From Bacillus sp. AFS041924 (GTDB taxonomy: Bacteria; Bacillota; Bacilli; Bacillales; Bacillaceae_G), in assembly GCF_002577195.1 (NCBI RefSeq), contig NZ_NULG01000010.1, forward strand, positions 1-64,000: a stretch of 64,000 nt of DNA, given 5' to 3'. Shown here piece after piece: positions 35,440 to 44,419 of this stretch. The notes beneath the pieces were generated by a model, which worked only from the letters and a program-made list of their open reading frames with translations, did no database searches and was not told where the DNA came from. The position numbers were made by a program, and so were the translations under genes. Position 1 is the first letter of the stretch. Each line of letters begins with the position of its first letter.

Positions 35440-36288
35440 TTAACATTCTTGCATAGAACTTAATTCTGAGTTTCGGTCAATCATTCTTTGTAAGTGGTAA
35501 TTATATAAATCTATTTCATCACCTAATAAAGAGTTAGAAGTTAATTTAGGAGTTAGTTTAATTAGTGACTGCAGTAGTCTAGTCATTACATCTGTTAAAG
35601 AAAGATTTAATGATAGTAGTTCGGAAAGAGATGCCATTGTATCAGGAATAATCGTAGGATATTTAAATGTAGTTTCCTTGTGATCGATCGCAATTTCATA
35701 AAAATCTTTAATGATTGATGCTCGTTTTGAACCACTTTCGTTAATACATAAATATATTTGAACAGCGACCCCTTTACGTATGCGTCGTTGAGAGATACCC
35801 GCAAATTTCTTACCATCAATGCTTAAATCAAAATCTCCTGGACAATATGAACCAACAATTTCTTTTGCAACTATTTTATCTGTTAAATCTTTAAACATAT
35901 CCTGAATAAGTGCATACATCGTTTCATAACCATCATTAATTTGAAGCTTACGTTCAGCTTCTGGAAATAGAATTGATATATTTAAAACACCTTCATCTAA
36001 AACTACTGCAAGTCCACCTGAATTTCGTACGATTGCTTTGTAGCCATGGTTATTAAGGAATTTTACACCATTTATTAAATTCGGTAATCTAGTATCTTGT
36101 ATTCCTAAAACAATCGTATTATGGTGTACCCATGTTCGAATTGTTGCTGGAGACTCCATTTTCCCAATTTTTGTACATAATGTATCATCTATTGCAAATG
36201 ATTGGATCGCCTCAAAGGATGGCCCTAAAGTTGAGCCGTCTATAAAACGTATTTCATCTTTTTGTAACCGATTCAAATGTTGATTCAT
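35440..36288 (-). CDS. lipL: Octanoyl-[GcvH]:protein N-octanoyltransferase
   Basis: Moves octanoyl groups from GcvH to E2 subunits in lipoate assembly, using a Cys acyl intermediate. The 282 residues form a biotin/lipoate-ligase-like fold. The substrate loop VRNSGGLAVVLDEGVLNISI and GYETMYALI precede the active Cys149 in VGSYCPGDFDLSIDGKKFAG, a motif that separates LipL from LplJ and LipM. The ATG follows AAGGGG. Next to pta as ywfL is in B. subtilis. Confidence 0.94.
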   Translation of the reverse strand: MNQHLNRLQKDEIRFIDGSTLGPSFEAIQSFAIDDTLCTKIGKMESPATIRTWVHHNTIVLGIQDTRLPNLINGVKFLNNHGYKAIVRNSGGLAVVLDEGVLNISILFPEAERKLQINDGYETMYALIQDMFKDLTDKIVAKEIVGSYCPGDFDLSIDGKKFAGISQRRIRKGVAVQIYLCINESGSKRASIIKDFYEIAIDHKETTFKYPTIIPDTMASLSELLSLNLSLTDVMTRLLQSLIKLTPKLTSNSLLGDEIDLYNYHLQRMIDRNSELSSMQEC

Positions 36289-36382
36289 TCAATAAGCCCC
36301 TTGCGTTTTGCGTTTGTCTTCCTATTTTAGCATGATTTAAGGTTAAATAAAAAAACTTCATATTTTGAATAATGAATATTGG

Positions 36383-36442
36383 TTGACAATAATTTAAAAC
36401 CGACTTATAGTTAATATCGTAATGAAAATGATAATCGTTATC
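36383..36442 (+). promoter_or_regulatory. Sigma-A promoter with Fur box for siderophore-binding lipoprotein
   Basis: TTGACA at 36383-36388, 17 bp, TATAGT at 36406-36411. The Fur box GAAAATGATAATCGTTATC at 36424-36442 differs from the 19-bp consensus GATAATGATAATCATTATC at two positions and covers the early transcribed region, so iron repression is expected. Confidence 0.88.
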
Positions 36443-36482
36443 AGTAAGAAGACGTTGATAATGGTTGTAAAAGGAGATTCAA

Positions 36483-37406
36483 ATGAAAAAACTAATATTA
36501 CCATTTATCCTTATATTTGTAGTAATCATAAGTGCATGTAGTAATAATTCGGCTGATAAGAAGGCGAGTACTTCAAGTAAAGATGATCAACCTAAAACAT
36601 TTACGTATCAATCAGAAACTGGACCTGTTGAAGTGCCATCACATCCTAAGCGTGTTATTTTGCTATCAGGTTTTACTGGTAATGTTATTTCGTTAGGAGT
36701 AAATGTTGTAGGTGTAGACGTTTGGTCAAAGAATAATCCAACTTTTAAGAAAGAGTTAAAAGATGTAGCAGAAGTTTCTGATGAAAATCTTGAAAAAATT
36801 ATTGAATTAAAACCGGATTTAATTATTGGTTTATCTAATATTAAAAATATAGATAAACTAAAAGAGATTGCTCCAACAGTTACTTACACATGGGGTAAAT
36901 TAGATTATTTAGCACAGCATGTAGAAATTGGTAAGCTTTTAAGCAAAGAGAAGGAAGCTCAAGCATGGGTTGATGACTTCAAGCAACGCGCGGAAAAAGC
37001 CGGAGATGAAATTCGTGCAAAAATTGGTCAAGACGCAACAGTTTCAGTATTTGAATCATATGATAAACAGCTTTATGTATTCGGTAATAACTGGGCTCGC
37101 GGAACGGAGATCTTATATCAAGCAATGAAGTTAAAAATGCCTGAAAAGGTAAAAGAAATGGCTCTAAAAGACGGATATTATACACTTTCTACAGAAGTGT
37201 TGCCACAATATGCAGGAGATTATGTTATTTTAAGTCAATATGCAGATGCGGATATTTCTTTCAAAAAAACTGATACATATAAATCAATTCCTGCAGTAAA
37301 AAATAATCATGTATATGAAATGCTAGGTAATGGTGCTTCATTTAGTGACCCAGTAACACTCGATAAACAGCTAGCATTCTTTAAAAAATCATTTTTAGGA
37401 AATTAA
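36483..37406 (+). CDS. Siderophore ABC transporter substrate-binding lipoprotein
   Basis: 307-residue lipoprotein: signal MKKLILPFILIFVVIISAC with the lipid-attachment Cys at the ISAC lipobox, a polar linker (SNNSADKKASTSSKDD), then a class III binding protein of two lobes joined by a long helix (about residues 155-185). Motifs VPSHPKRVILLSGFTGN, ELKPDLIIGL and YVFGNNWARGTEIL are typical of FhuD/YxeB ferric-hydroxamate binders. No permease or ATPase genes flank it, so it must share a transporter encoded elsewhere, as YxeB of B. subtilis does. Directly controlled by the Fur box. It is inserted between lipL and rsfA relative to B. subtilis order. Confidence 0.9.
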   Translation: MKKLILPFILIFVVIISACSNNSADKKASTSSKDDQPKTFTYQSETGPVEVPSHPKRVILLSGFTGNVISLGVNVVGVDVWSKNNPTFKKELKDVAEVSDENLEKIIELKPDLIIGLSNIKNIDKLKEIAPTVTYTWGKLDYLAQHVEIGKLLSKEKEAQAWVDDFKQRAEKAGDEIRAKIGQDATVSVFESYDKQLYVFGNNWARGTEILYQAMKLKMPEKVKEMALKDGYYTLSTEVLPQYAGDYVILSQYADADISFKKTDTYKSIPAVKNNHVYEMLGNGASFSDPVTLDKQLAFFKKSFLGN

Positions 37407-37438
37407 TAGATTTTAGAGAATTTAGTGATCATAAAAAT

Positions 37439-37482
37439 AGAGGAGCTAAACCTGTTATAAGATTTAGTTCCTCTATTTATTT
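37439..37482. terminator. Shared terminator between binding protein and rsfA
   Basis: Twelve-bp stem AGAGGAGCTAAA / TTTAGTTCCTCT with one G-T pair and a 12-nt loop, followed by ATTTATTTA, between convergent genes. Confidence 0.65.
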
Positions 37483-37492
37483 ACTGACTTTA

Positions 37493-38329
37493 CTATTCAG
37501 CAATTTTTTCTAAATTTCCGTTCTTATCCATTCTAAAGGATGTTGCTGCTGGTTTCTCTTCCTCTTCAAACAATACTAATTTTCTAGCGCGGTTCATTAT
37601 TTTCATCATTGTTTCATAGTCTTCTTGAACAGTAGTAGCATCTTTTTCAAGTTTTTCTACTTGTCTCTGTAACTGTGAATTTCGTTCTTGTAATTGCATT
37701 AATTCTCTTTTTAACTGGTCATTTTCGCGGACTAAACGATCGCTACCGACCTGACTAGTTGAAAGACCTTGTAAGAATTGGATTACGTCAAACATTGTGA
37801 TTGTACTTTTTCTTGTGTTAACTGGAGAAGTCTGAGCTTGATATTGACTTTGTACTGAAGGAATACTTGAATAGATCTCAGTTTTTGGTTCCTCATCGTG
37901 CGAAGCTTCAACACTTGTTTCAATTTGATCATTAGTTTCTACAAATGATCCGAATTCTTGATTAAGTTCTACGCCATATTCCAAATCTTGCTCATCATTT
38001 AAATAACGATCAAAATTACTAGATACATCAGTTTGTATATAACTAGATTCAGAAGGTGTATATAATAATTTTTTCTTAGCGTCTTCACCTTTAGCGTGAC
38101 GAAGCTTTTCTTTACGGAATTTTTTTGCTAATTGAAGTGCCTTTTCATAATTATAACGAACTACAGCATTCCAACGAAAACCACAAGCAGCAGAAGTACG
38201 TTCTAAAATATCGCCAACTTCTTCAAATGCATTTAATTGGGTACTTCCTTCACGTACATGGCGTAAAACTGTTTCCGCTAAAAGTAAATCATTCTCTTCA
38301 GTCCAAGCATCTTGTCTTAATTTCATCAT
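37493..38329 (-). CDS. rsfA: RsfA-family prespore transcription regulator
   Basis: 278-residue Myb/SANT-like regulator. The N-terminus has [28 protein letters not shown] and [20 protein letters not shown] (about 1-70), the RsfA signature. The middle is acidic and low-complexity, and a C-terminal coiled coil covers about 200-250 ([20 protein letters not shown]). In B. subtilis RsfA tunes sigma-F-dependent genes in the forespore, and its gene lies in the same ywf block. GGGGAAA precedes two adjacent ATGs; the first is listed. Confidence 0.93.
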   Translation of the reverse strand: MMKLRQDAWTEENDLLLAETVLRHVREGSTQLNAFEEVGDILERTSAACGFRWNAVVRYNYEKALQLAKKFRKEKLRHAKGEDAKKKLLYTPSESSYIQTDVSSNFDRYLNDEQDLEYGVELNQEFGSFVETNDQIETSVEASHDEEPKTEIYSSIPSVQSQYQAQTSPVNTRKSTITMFDVIQFLQGLSTSQVGSDRLVRENDQLKRELMQLQERNSQLQRQVEKLEKDATTVQEDYETMMKIMNRARKLVLFEEEEKPAATSFRMDKNGNLEKIAE

Positions 38330-38462
38330 AGAAATTTCCCCTCAACTTTCTTTATTCAATTAATTGCTTTAATTTCATAGCTGATTAATAGAAGTTTGGA
38401 CAAAAAAATAGAAAACTATACAAAAAATAGAAAATAGTAGAATACTATTTGGAGTGATTAAT

Positions 38463-38603
38463 TTGGAAAACTTGCATGTCCTTTTTGGAACGAGTAAAAT
38501 TACTGCTGAGTATGTTCATTTTAGAACAGAAAGGATTGTAAAAAAATGTCAAACGAGTTTAGAATATGTGATGACTGCCAGGCGACAAATATTAAAACAT
38601 TAG
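38463..38603 (+). CDS. Possible 46-codon small ORF overlapping the DUF1450 gene
   Basis: TTG 38463 has GGAGTG eight bases upstream, and the frame runs 46 codons ([18 protein letters not shown]...), overlapping the start of the next gene in a different frame. I do not recognise the peptide. The good ribosome-binding site is the only support. It may be a coupled leader peptide or chance. Confidence 0.25.
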   Translation: MENLHVLFGTSKITAEYVHFRTERIVKKCQTSLEYVMTARRQILKH

Positions 38604-38773
38604 TCCCTCGCTTAAAAAGAATAGATGAAGAAGCAGAGATTAAAATTGGTTGTCAATCTTACTGTGGACCAGGACGAAAAAAATCATTCTGTTTCGTAAA
38701 TAATCGTCCACTATCAGCACCAAGCGAAGATGATTTAATTTTAAAAGTAAAGTCAAAACTAGGTAAGAATTAA
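38546..38773 (+). CDS. DUF1450 (YuzB-like) small Cys-rich protein
   Basis: 75-residue protein with CDDCQATNI near the N-terminus and the family motif [23 protein letters not shown], followed by a short helical tail ([13 protein letters not shown]). The four or five Cys suggest a metal or Fe-S site; function unknown. ATG follows GAAAGGA by ten bases. A compact terminator follows, so it is monocistronic. Confidence 0.75.
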   Translation: MSNEFRICDDCQATNIKTLVPRLKRIDEEAEIKIGCQSYCGPGRKKSFCFVNNRPLSAPSEDDLILKVKSKLGKN

Positions 38774-38802
38774 CGCTCCTTCATCTTCAGGAGCGTTTTT
38801 TT
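38773..38802 (+). terminator. Terminator after DUF1450 gene
   Basis: Eight-bp stem ACGCTCCT / AGGAGCGT with an 8-nt loop and six T. Confidence 0.88.
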
Positions 38803-38976
38803 GATATAATAGATTGAAGTGCTTTCGTAACTAGACACCATGTTATACAAATTTAAGTTTTTAGATCTGAGGAATAAGTGAGATTTAAAAAAAGTGAAAT
38901 AGATAAGCGTCCTGTTCAGAAAGCAAAAACATTAGCATATAAAGAAATAGTGTACATATTGAAAGGGGGCCAACAT

Positions 38977-40290
38977 ATGTCATATCGTTTCCAAAAGCTT
39001 TATGAGGAAAAAGTATTTAAAGATCCAGTACATCGTTATATTCATGTGAGAGATCAAGTGATTTGGGATTTAATTGGGACTAAGGAATTTCAGAGACTAC
39101 GTAGAATTAAACAGCTAGGTACTACATATCTTACTTTTCATGGAGCTGAGCATAGTCGATTTACCCATTCGCTTGGCGTTTATGAAATTATAAGGCGAAT
39201 GGTAGATGATGTTTTTTCCGGTCGTCCTGAATGGAATGACGATGATCGTTTATTAGCTCTTTGTGCTGGACTTTTACATGATGTTGGTCATGGTCCTTTT
39301 TCACATACTTTTGAGAAAATCTTTAATTTAGATCATGAAGAATTAACGAGAGAAATTATAGAGGGTTCAACAGAAATTAATGAAATTTTAAAAAGAGTAG
39401 GGGATGACTTTCCTATGAAAGTTTCGGAAGTCATTGGGAAAACATCTAAAAATAAGTTAGTTACGAGTATGATTTCGAGTCAAATTGATGCTGATCGAAT
39501 GGATTATCTTCTAAGAGATGCATACTACACTGGTGTAAGTTACGGTAATTTTGATATGGAACGTATTTTGAGAATTATGCGTCCCCGACCAGATGGTGTC
39601 GTTATTAAACAATCTGGTATGCATGCTGTTGAGCATTATTTAATTAGTCGATTCCAAATGTATTGGCAAGTCTATTTTCATCCTGTGTCTAGAAGTGCTG
39701 AAGCAATATTACAAAAAATATTACAAAGAGCTAAGTATTTGCATGAAACAGGTTATCATTTTAATTATGTACCAGTGCATTTTGGTCATTTATTTGAAGG
39801 AAAGATTGACTTAGAAGAATATATCAAGTTAGACGAATCAGTCCTTTTGTATTATTTCCAAGTATGGCAGGAGGAATCCGATCAAATTTTAAGTGATTTG
39901 TGTCAACGTTTCTTAAATCGAAATTTATTTCAATATGTAGATTTTGATACTCAAAACCATACTGAAAAGTTTGCCGAATTAAAAAAGCTTTTCTTAGAAA
40001 TAGATATTGATTCGGAGTACTATTTAGTGATTGATACAATTTCAGACGAAGCCTATGATTATTTTAGATACGGTGAGGAAGATGGGAAGAAACCGATTTT
40101 ACTATTACAAACGAACGGTGATTTAAAAGAGATCTCTCGTAAATCAGAGCTAGTGGATGGAATAACTGGTAAGGAGCTATTCGATTCTAAGCTATATTTT
40201 CCTTATGATTTAATCTATAAAAATCCAGATGATAAGAAAAAGAAAGTAATCGAAATGATTGAAGAAATTGCTGGGGCTAAAAGAAGATAA
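38977..40290 (+). CDS. ywfO: HD-domain phosphohydrolase YwfO
   Basis: 437-residue HD-superfamily protein related to dNTP triphosphohydrolases. Metal ligands are in AEHSRFTHSLG (about 55-65), GLLHDVGHGPFSH (about 100-112) and SSQIDADRMDYLLRDAYYTG. The N-terminus carries FKDPVHRYIHVRDQVIWDLI and RLRRIKQLGTTYLTFHGAEH. ATG 38977 has AAAGGGGG; the frame is open back to GTG 38878, but that extension has no site and no family match, so it is not used. Monocistronic. Confidence 0.92.
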   Translation: MSYRFQKLYEEKVFKDPVHRYIHVRDQVIWDLIGTKEFQRLRRIKQLGTTYLTFHGAEHSRFTHSLGVYEIIRRMVDDVFSGRPEWNDDDRLLALCAGLLHDVGHGPFSHTFEKIFNLDHEELTREIIEGSTEINEILKRVGDDFPMKVSEVIGKTSKNKLVTSMISSQIDADRMDYLLRDAYYTGVSYGNFDMERILRIMRPRPDGVVIKQSGMHAVEHYLISRFQMYWQVYFHPVSRSAEAILQKILQRAKYLHETGYHFNYVPVHFGHLFEGKIDLEEYIKLDESVLLYYFQVWQEESDQILSDLCQRFLNRNLFQYVDFDTQNHTEKFAELKKLFLEIDIDSEYYLVIDTISDEAYDYFRYGEEDGKKPILLLQTNGDLKEISRKSELVDGITGKELFDSKLYFPYDLIYKNPDDKKKKVIEMIEEIAGAKRR

Positions 40291-40325
40291 AAACAGTAAA
40301 CGAAAGTTACTCCCGTTTACTGTTA
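40286..40325. terminator. Shared terminator between ywfO and ywhB
   Basis: Stem AACAGTAAACG / CGTTTACTGTT with a 12-nt loop, overlapping the ywfO stop. Only weak T tracts. Confidence 0.65.
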
Positions 40326-40341
40326 ATGTATGTATGAAATT

Positions 40342-40527
40342 CTATTCGTCACTAAGGCGTTTTCCTGCAACTGCGTAATGATTTTTTGTCATTTCTTCAA
40401 TGAAAACAACAATCTTTTCAGTTGGAGCACCTGTTGTTTCACTTACAGCTGAAGTAACTTTTTCGACTAAAGCTTTCTTTTGTTCATCAGTGCGACCTTC
40501 TAGCATTTTTACAGTAACGTATGGCAT
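40342..40527 (-). CDS. ywhB: 4-oxalocrotonate tautomerase family protein
   Basis: 61-residue subunit that forms hexamers and isomerises 2-hydroxymuconate-type dienols. After Met removal Pro1 is the catalytic base (MPYVTVKMLEGRTDEQKKAL). The conserved VTSAVSETTGAPTEKIVVFIEEMTKNHYAVAGK follows. No aromatic degradation genes are nearby, as for ywhB in B. subtilis, so the physiological substrate is unknown. ATG with AGGAGG. Confidence 0.94.
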   Translation of the reverse strand: MPYVTVKMLEGRTDEQKKALVEKVTSAVSETTGAPTEKIVVFIEEMTKNHYAVAGKRLSDE

Positions 40528-40688
40528 AATATGACCTCCTTAGATTTATCATTTTTATTATAACTCAGGAAGTCAGAATAATAACGATTAAATCAATTAA
40601 CATTGAAGAAATCATAAAGAATAATTTAAACTGTTTATAATATAACGTTTAGTTACACAAAACAGCTATTTCTCGAGAGGAGCAAATA

Positions 40689-41357
40689 ATGGGAGCATTT
40701 TTTCAATATCCACTAAAAGATATACCATTAATATTACTAGTTGTCGCAATTTCGTTATCAGTTCACGAATTTGCACACGCATATGTAGCTTATAAATTTG
40801 GAGATGACACAGCTAAGAGACAAGGCCGATTAACTCTTTCGCCATTTAAACATTTAGATATTTTCGGAACAATTGCTATCATTATTTTAGGGTTTGGTTG
40901 GGCAAGACCTGTTCCAGTAAATCGCCATAACTTTAAAAATCCTAGATTAGCAGGGATCCTAACAACCGCAGCGGGTCCGATTAGTAACTTAATACTAGCA
41001 ACACTTGGTTTAATTGTTTACTTACTATTAATAAAGTATGGTTTCTTCCATTCTTTCTCACAAGCTTTATCAATTACTCTAGATTCTTTCTTTAGTATCT
41101 TCATTCAAATGAATATTGTATTATTTGTGTTTAACTTAATTCCTCTTCCACCATTAGATGGATATCGAATTCTAGAAGATTTAGCGCCAAATGATATTCG
41201 TGCAAAAATGTCACAATATGAGCAATATGGTGCATTTGTATTCTTAATATTAGTATTAACTCCATTAGATAACTATACAATACAACCGATTTTCCAGGTT
41301 GCTATACCTTCAGTTTTTCACTGGATTAATTCAATTGTTACACCATTAATTATGTAA
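40689..41357 (+). CDS. ywhC: Site-2 protease family membrane protein YwhC
   Basis: 222-residue M50 intramembrane metalloprotease. Zinc ligands are in SVHEFAHAYVAYKFGDD (HExxH) and the third ligand in FNLIPLPPLDGYRIL; about five helices. It lacks PDZ and CBS domains, like other small YwhC/YdgF-type members. Substrate unknown. ATG with GAGAGGAG. The ywhD gene follows by 21 bases, probably cotranscribed. Confidence 0.93.
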   Translation: MGAFFQYPLKDIPLILLVVAISLSVHEFAHAYVAYKFGDDTAKRQGRLTLSPFKHLDIFGTIAIIILGFGWARPVPVNRHNFKNPRLAGILTTAAGPISNLILATLGLIVYLLLIKYGFFHSFSQALSITLDSFFSIFIQMNIVLFVFNLIPLPPLDGYRILEDLAPNDIRAKMSQYEQYGAFVFLILVLTPLDNYTIQPIFQVAIPSVFHWINSIVTPLIM

Positions 41358-41378
41358 TTTACTATTAGGAGGTACACA

Positions 41379-41891
41379 ATGTCTGAACAACCAAAAAAGA
41401 AGTCAATGGGATTTAATATATTAAAAAATGATTCAACGAGCGGACATGGCGGATTTGGTGTTGGAGCAATTAGTTTAGAAAATATTTCACCAGTCTTTAT
41501 TGATATTCAAGAGAATGATGTTTTTGTAGACATCGGTGCAATGCACGCGAGAAGTTCAGTGGAAAAAGGGATTAAATTCTTAACAAATGAGGATGAAGTT
41601 CCTAATGGAAAACCGTATTGGTTAGTGTGGGTAGCAACTGAGAGAACTGAAAGTGGTCCTTATTACGCTGGAGTAACTGGTTGCTACATGACAGTTGATC
41701 GAGAAGCTAGAAGGGGATATAAACTTCTTCCTGACCATGTAAATAAAATGGATAAAGCAATGAAACGAAAACTAATGGTTGATCATATGGATGAAAAATC
41801 TCGTAAATTGTTAGCTAATTTTCTAAAATTGCACAATGAAGAGATGTGGAATAATTCATCTGATCAATTAAAAACCGAACTTTTAGGATAA
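41379..41891 (+). CDS. ywhD: YwhD family protein
   Basis: 170-residue conserved Bacillus protein of unknown function. Recognised by KKKSMGFNILKNDSTSGHGG, ENDVFVDIGAMHARSSVEKG and KPYWLVWVATERTESGPYYAGVTGCYM. No membrane segment or catalytic motif is evident. ATG with AGGAGG, directly behind ywhC as in B. subtilis. Confidence 0.93.
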   Translation: MSEQPKKKSMGFNILKNDSTSGHGGFGVGAISLENISPVFIDIQENDVFVDIGAMHARSSVEKGIKFLTNEDEVPNGKPYWLVWVATERTESGPYYAGVTGCYMTVDREARRGYKLLPDHVNKMDKAMKRKLMVDHMDEKSRKLLANFLKLHNEEMWNNSSDQLKTELLG

Positions 41892-42013
41892 TACATTTTT
41901 TATGGAAAATTATATAAAAAAATTGAAGAAATCGTCGAATAATCTTTTTACATTTTTGACCAAATAAAGTAAACTAATATTAGCTTGGACAAAGCTAGGA
42001 CTAGGACAAACAA

Positions 42014-42048
42014 GAGACCTTACCAATTTGGTGAGGTCTTTTGTTTTT
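42014..42048. terminator. Shared terminator between ywhD and pbpG
   Basis: Stem AGAGACCTTACC / GGTGAGGTCTTT with a 5-nt loop, then TTGTTTTT, between convergent genes. Confidence 0.82.
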
Positions 42049-44065
42049 ATGGTAAATATTGTGAATACCAAGGTTTATTATCCTTATTTTCTTTTTTATG
42101 TTTTTTCGTTATTTTTTTATTTATACAAGGTTTTGTCGGCTGTGTACCTTTGACAAAATATAGTGAAACTTTTTCACCGCATCCTTCTTTATATAAAAGG
42201 CCGGTCTTTTCATCTATTGCGATTTTAACTAGGTCATTAGGTAGTTTTGAATCTAGTTTTTTATCTGATAGATTTGTAATAACTGATGCCCAAACTTTTT
42301 TTGCTAGTGTGCTTTCTTCAGCAGATAAATCTTTTGAGTGATCATATCCAACCCACACCCCAACAACAAGACTTGAATGGAATCCAATCATCCAGCTGTC
42401 CGTTTTCGTAGTACCAGTTTTTCCAAAATAATCCTTAGAAAGTTCAGGGATAATACTAGTACCTGTTACAGGTAAGTAACTAGTAAAGTTCGTATTAAAC
42501 ATTCCATTCATTAGTTGTTTAAGAATCACAGTTTGATCTTTTTCTAATCGCTGTTTTTGATCAAACTTTTCATGATAGAGCGTTTTTCCAGATTGTGTTT
42601 TAATCTCTCTTACAAAATGAGGAAAAACTTCTTTCCCATTATTTGCAATTAAGGCATAAGCTCTTGTCATATCGAGCAATGAAGCCTCTTGTGTACCGAG
42701 TGCCATTGATGGGAGATGATCATTTGGCGTTGGTAAATGGAATAACTTCTGGGCTTTTATAAATTCGTCGGTACCAATTGCCTGTTGAGTTTTTACTGCG
42801 TATATATTATCTGAAACAGCAATTGCTTTTGCTAAAGTAATCGAATCGTGTGCATATAGATTCCCACTATTTTGGGGACTATATGAATCTCCGTTTTCAA
42901 AATGAAATACAGTAGGTTTGCTTTGAAGCCTTGTCGATGGAGTATATCCATTTTCAAGTGCACTGTAATACAAAATGGGCTTTATTGTACTTCCGACCTG
43001 TCTTTTTGAGGCAATTGCACGATTAAATAAAAACTGACCTTTCTCACGTCCACCAATCATACCTAGTACTTCTCCAGATTGGCTATCTAATACAATTATA
43101 CTAGCCTGCAATTTTGGTATTGGTGAAATATATTTATTAAATGCTTGATCAATTTGCTTTTGTATTTTTGGATTAAATGTTGTATAAATCTGGCTACCAT
43201 TATTATTGATGGACTGTCCAATGGAAGCTGTAATCTCTTTTTGAACACTTTGTTGAAAATAGGACGAAAATGAAGAATTTGAAGCATGTGTAATCGGCTT
43301 TAACTTAATTGACTCGTTAATTGCATTTTTTACGCTTTTTGAATTGATTAATTTATTTCGTTCAAGCGCAGTTAAAATACGCTGCTGTCTTTTCTTTACT
43401 GATGAGAAATGGACGTAAGGATCATATATAGTGGGATTAGCTGGAATACTTAATAAAAATGTAGCTTCTCCAATTGTAAGCTGGTTTGTCTCTTTTCCTA
43501 AGAAGGTATTCGCTGCGGTTTCGAGACCGTAAATACCATGTCCAAAATAAATAGTATTTAAATAGGCCTCTAATAGTTTCTTTTTACTATAAGAGGATTC
43601 TAGCTTCATTGTTAAATAAGCTTCTTTTATTTTACGACTGAGCGTTTTTTCTTGTGAAAGATATAAATTTTTTGCGAGTTGTTGAGTGATTGTACTTGCA
43701 CCTTGAGCATAATGTCCCTTCGTTAAATTAATTAAAATCGCTGAACCAAGCCTTTTTAAGTCGAAACCGTGATGATGAAAGAAATTACGATCCTCAGAAA
43801 CCAAAACACTATTAATCGCAATTGGCGGTACATCTGCAATTTGAAGTGTTTTTCGATTTTGAAGTAGCTTAGTTTTACTAATTAATTTTTTATGATGATC
43901 ATAATAGCTTGAATTTGACTGAACAAATAATGAAGGTTTTGTAGATGAGATTGCTACAATATAGATGCAAGATAAAAATAAAGTGCCTGAAATTGAAATA
44001 ATAGTAAGTAAAATGCCTACCTTTTGAAGGGTGCGCCAATGAAAAGAGTAGTTGATATGATACAA
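42047..44065 (-). CDS. pbpG: Class A penicillin-binding protein PBP2d
   Basis: Bifunctional peptidoglycan synthase of 672 residues. One N-terminal membrane anchor (VGILLTIISISGTLFLSCIYI) is followed by a GT51 transglycosylase domain (about 75-245; VSEDRNFFHHHGFD and GASTITQQLAKNLYL) and a transpeptidase domain (about 310-605; SxxK in RQVGSTIKPILY, SDN in AVSDNIYAVK, KTG in YFGKTGTTKTDSW). The tail is Lys-rich. The location upstream of speE-speB and next to ywhD matches B. subtilis pbpG (ywhE), which acts in forespore wall synthesis. TTG 44065 has GGGAGG. Confidence 0.94.
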   Translation of the reverse strand: MYHINYSFHWRTLQKVGILLTIISISGTLFLSCIYIVAISSTKPSLFVQSNSSYYDHHKKLISKTKLLQNRKTLQIADVPPIAINSVLVSEDRNFFHHHGFDLKRLGSAILINLTKGHYAQGASTITQQLAKNLYLSQEKTLSRKIKEAYLTMKLESSYSKKKLLEAYLNTIYFGHGIYGLETAANTFLGKETNQLTIGEATFLLSIPANPTIYDPYVHFSSVKKRQQRILTALERNKLINSKSVKNAINESIKLKPITHASNSSFSSYFQQSVQKEITASIGQSINNNGSQIYTTFNPKIQKQIDQAFNKYISPIPKLQASIIVLDSQSGEVLGMIGGREKGQFLFNRAIASKRQVGSTIKPILYYSALENGYTPSTRLQSKPTVFHFENGDSYSPQNSGNLYAHDSITLAKAIAVSDNIYAVKTQQAIGTDEFIKAQKLFHLPTPNDHLPSMALGTQEASLLDMTRAYALIANNGKEVFPHFVREIKTQSGKTLYHEKFDQKQRLEKDQTVILKQLMNGMFNTNFTSYLPVTGTSIIPELSKDYFGKTGTTKTDSWMIGFHSSLVVGVWVGYDHSKDLSAEESTLAKKVWASVITNLSDKKLDSKLPNDLVKIAIDEKTGLLYKEGCGEKVSLYFVKGTQPTKPCINKKITKKHKKENKDNKPWYSQYLP

Positions 44066-44179
44066 AAAGAATCCTCCCCTCGACCAGTTTCTCTATTTTA
44101 ATAATAGTATGGTAGTTTAAGAGAATTTTTATACAAATTACTGTAGTAAAAAATATCAAATAATTTAGCCTTAAAAATC

Positions 44180-44207
44180 TTGCATTTCAGGAAAATTACT
44201 CTATACT
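44180..44207 (+). promoter_or_regulatory. Probable sigma-A promoter of the spe operon
   Basis: TTGCAT at 44180-44185, 16 bp, TATACT at 44202-44207. It would give a leader of about 200 nt containing the small ORF at 44266-44397. Confidence 0.6.
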
Positions 44208-44265
44208 TTTCTTTTGTACGGCAAAAAATGTCGTAACAACACAAATCCGATAGGAATTAGGAAGA

Positions 44266-44397
44266 GTGGGGATAATACGAAACATATTCGAAAAGTGGAG
44301 GCGCCTTGCTAAAGCCCCTTCCATTGGCGGTTTGCTAATGACCTCTGTGGGGCTAGTCGCTGGAACTGGACAAAACATGTTTCAAACTAAATCTTGA
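44266..44397 (+). CDS. Possible 43-residue small ORF in the speE leader
   Basis: GTG 44266 opens 43 codons ending 22 bases before speE. The peptide is basic at the start (IIRNIFEKWRRLAKAPS), then has a hydrophobic Gly-rich stretch (IGGLLMTSVGLVAGTG). GC content, and GC at third codon positions, are clearly higher than in neighbours. The ribosome-binding site (AGGA, 2-3 nt away) is poor, which weakens a protein reading. The same segment could instead be a structured leader RNA. I do not recognise a family or riboswitch. Confidence 0.35.
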   Translation: MGIIRNIFEKWRRLAKAPSIGGLLMTSVGLVAGTGQNMFQTKS

Positions 44398-44419
44398 TAA
44401 AGAAGGGTAGATGCATTAA

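Noticed and set aside
38878-38976. 33-codon extension of YwfO
   Set aside because: No ribosome-binding site and no family resemblance; ATG 38977 has AAAGGGGG and matches the family start.
44196-44378. Minus-strand 60-codon frame in the speE leader
   Set aside because: No ribosome-binding site; it is the shadow of the plus-strand frame and lies antisense to a likely leader.
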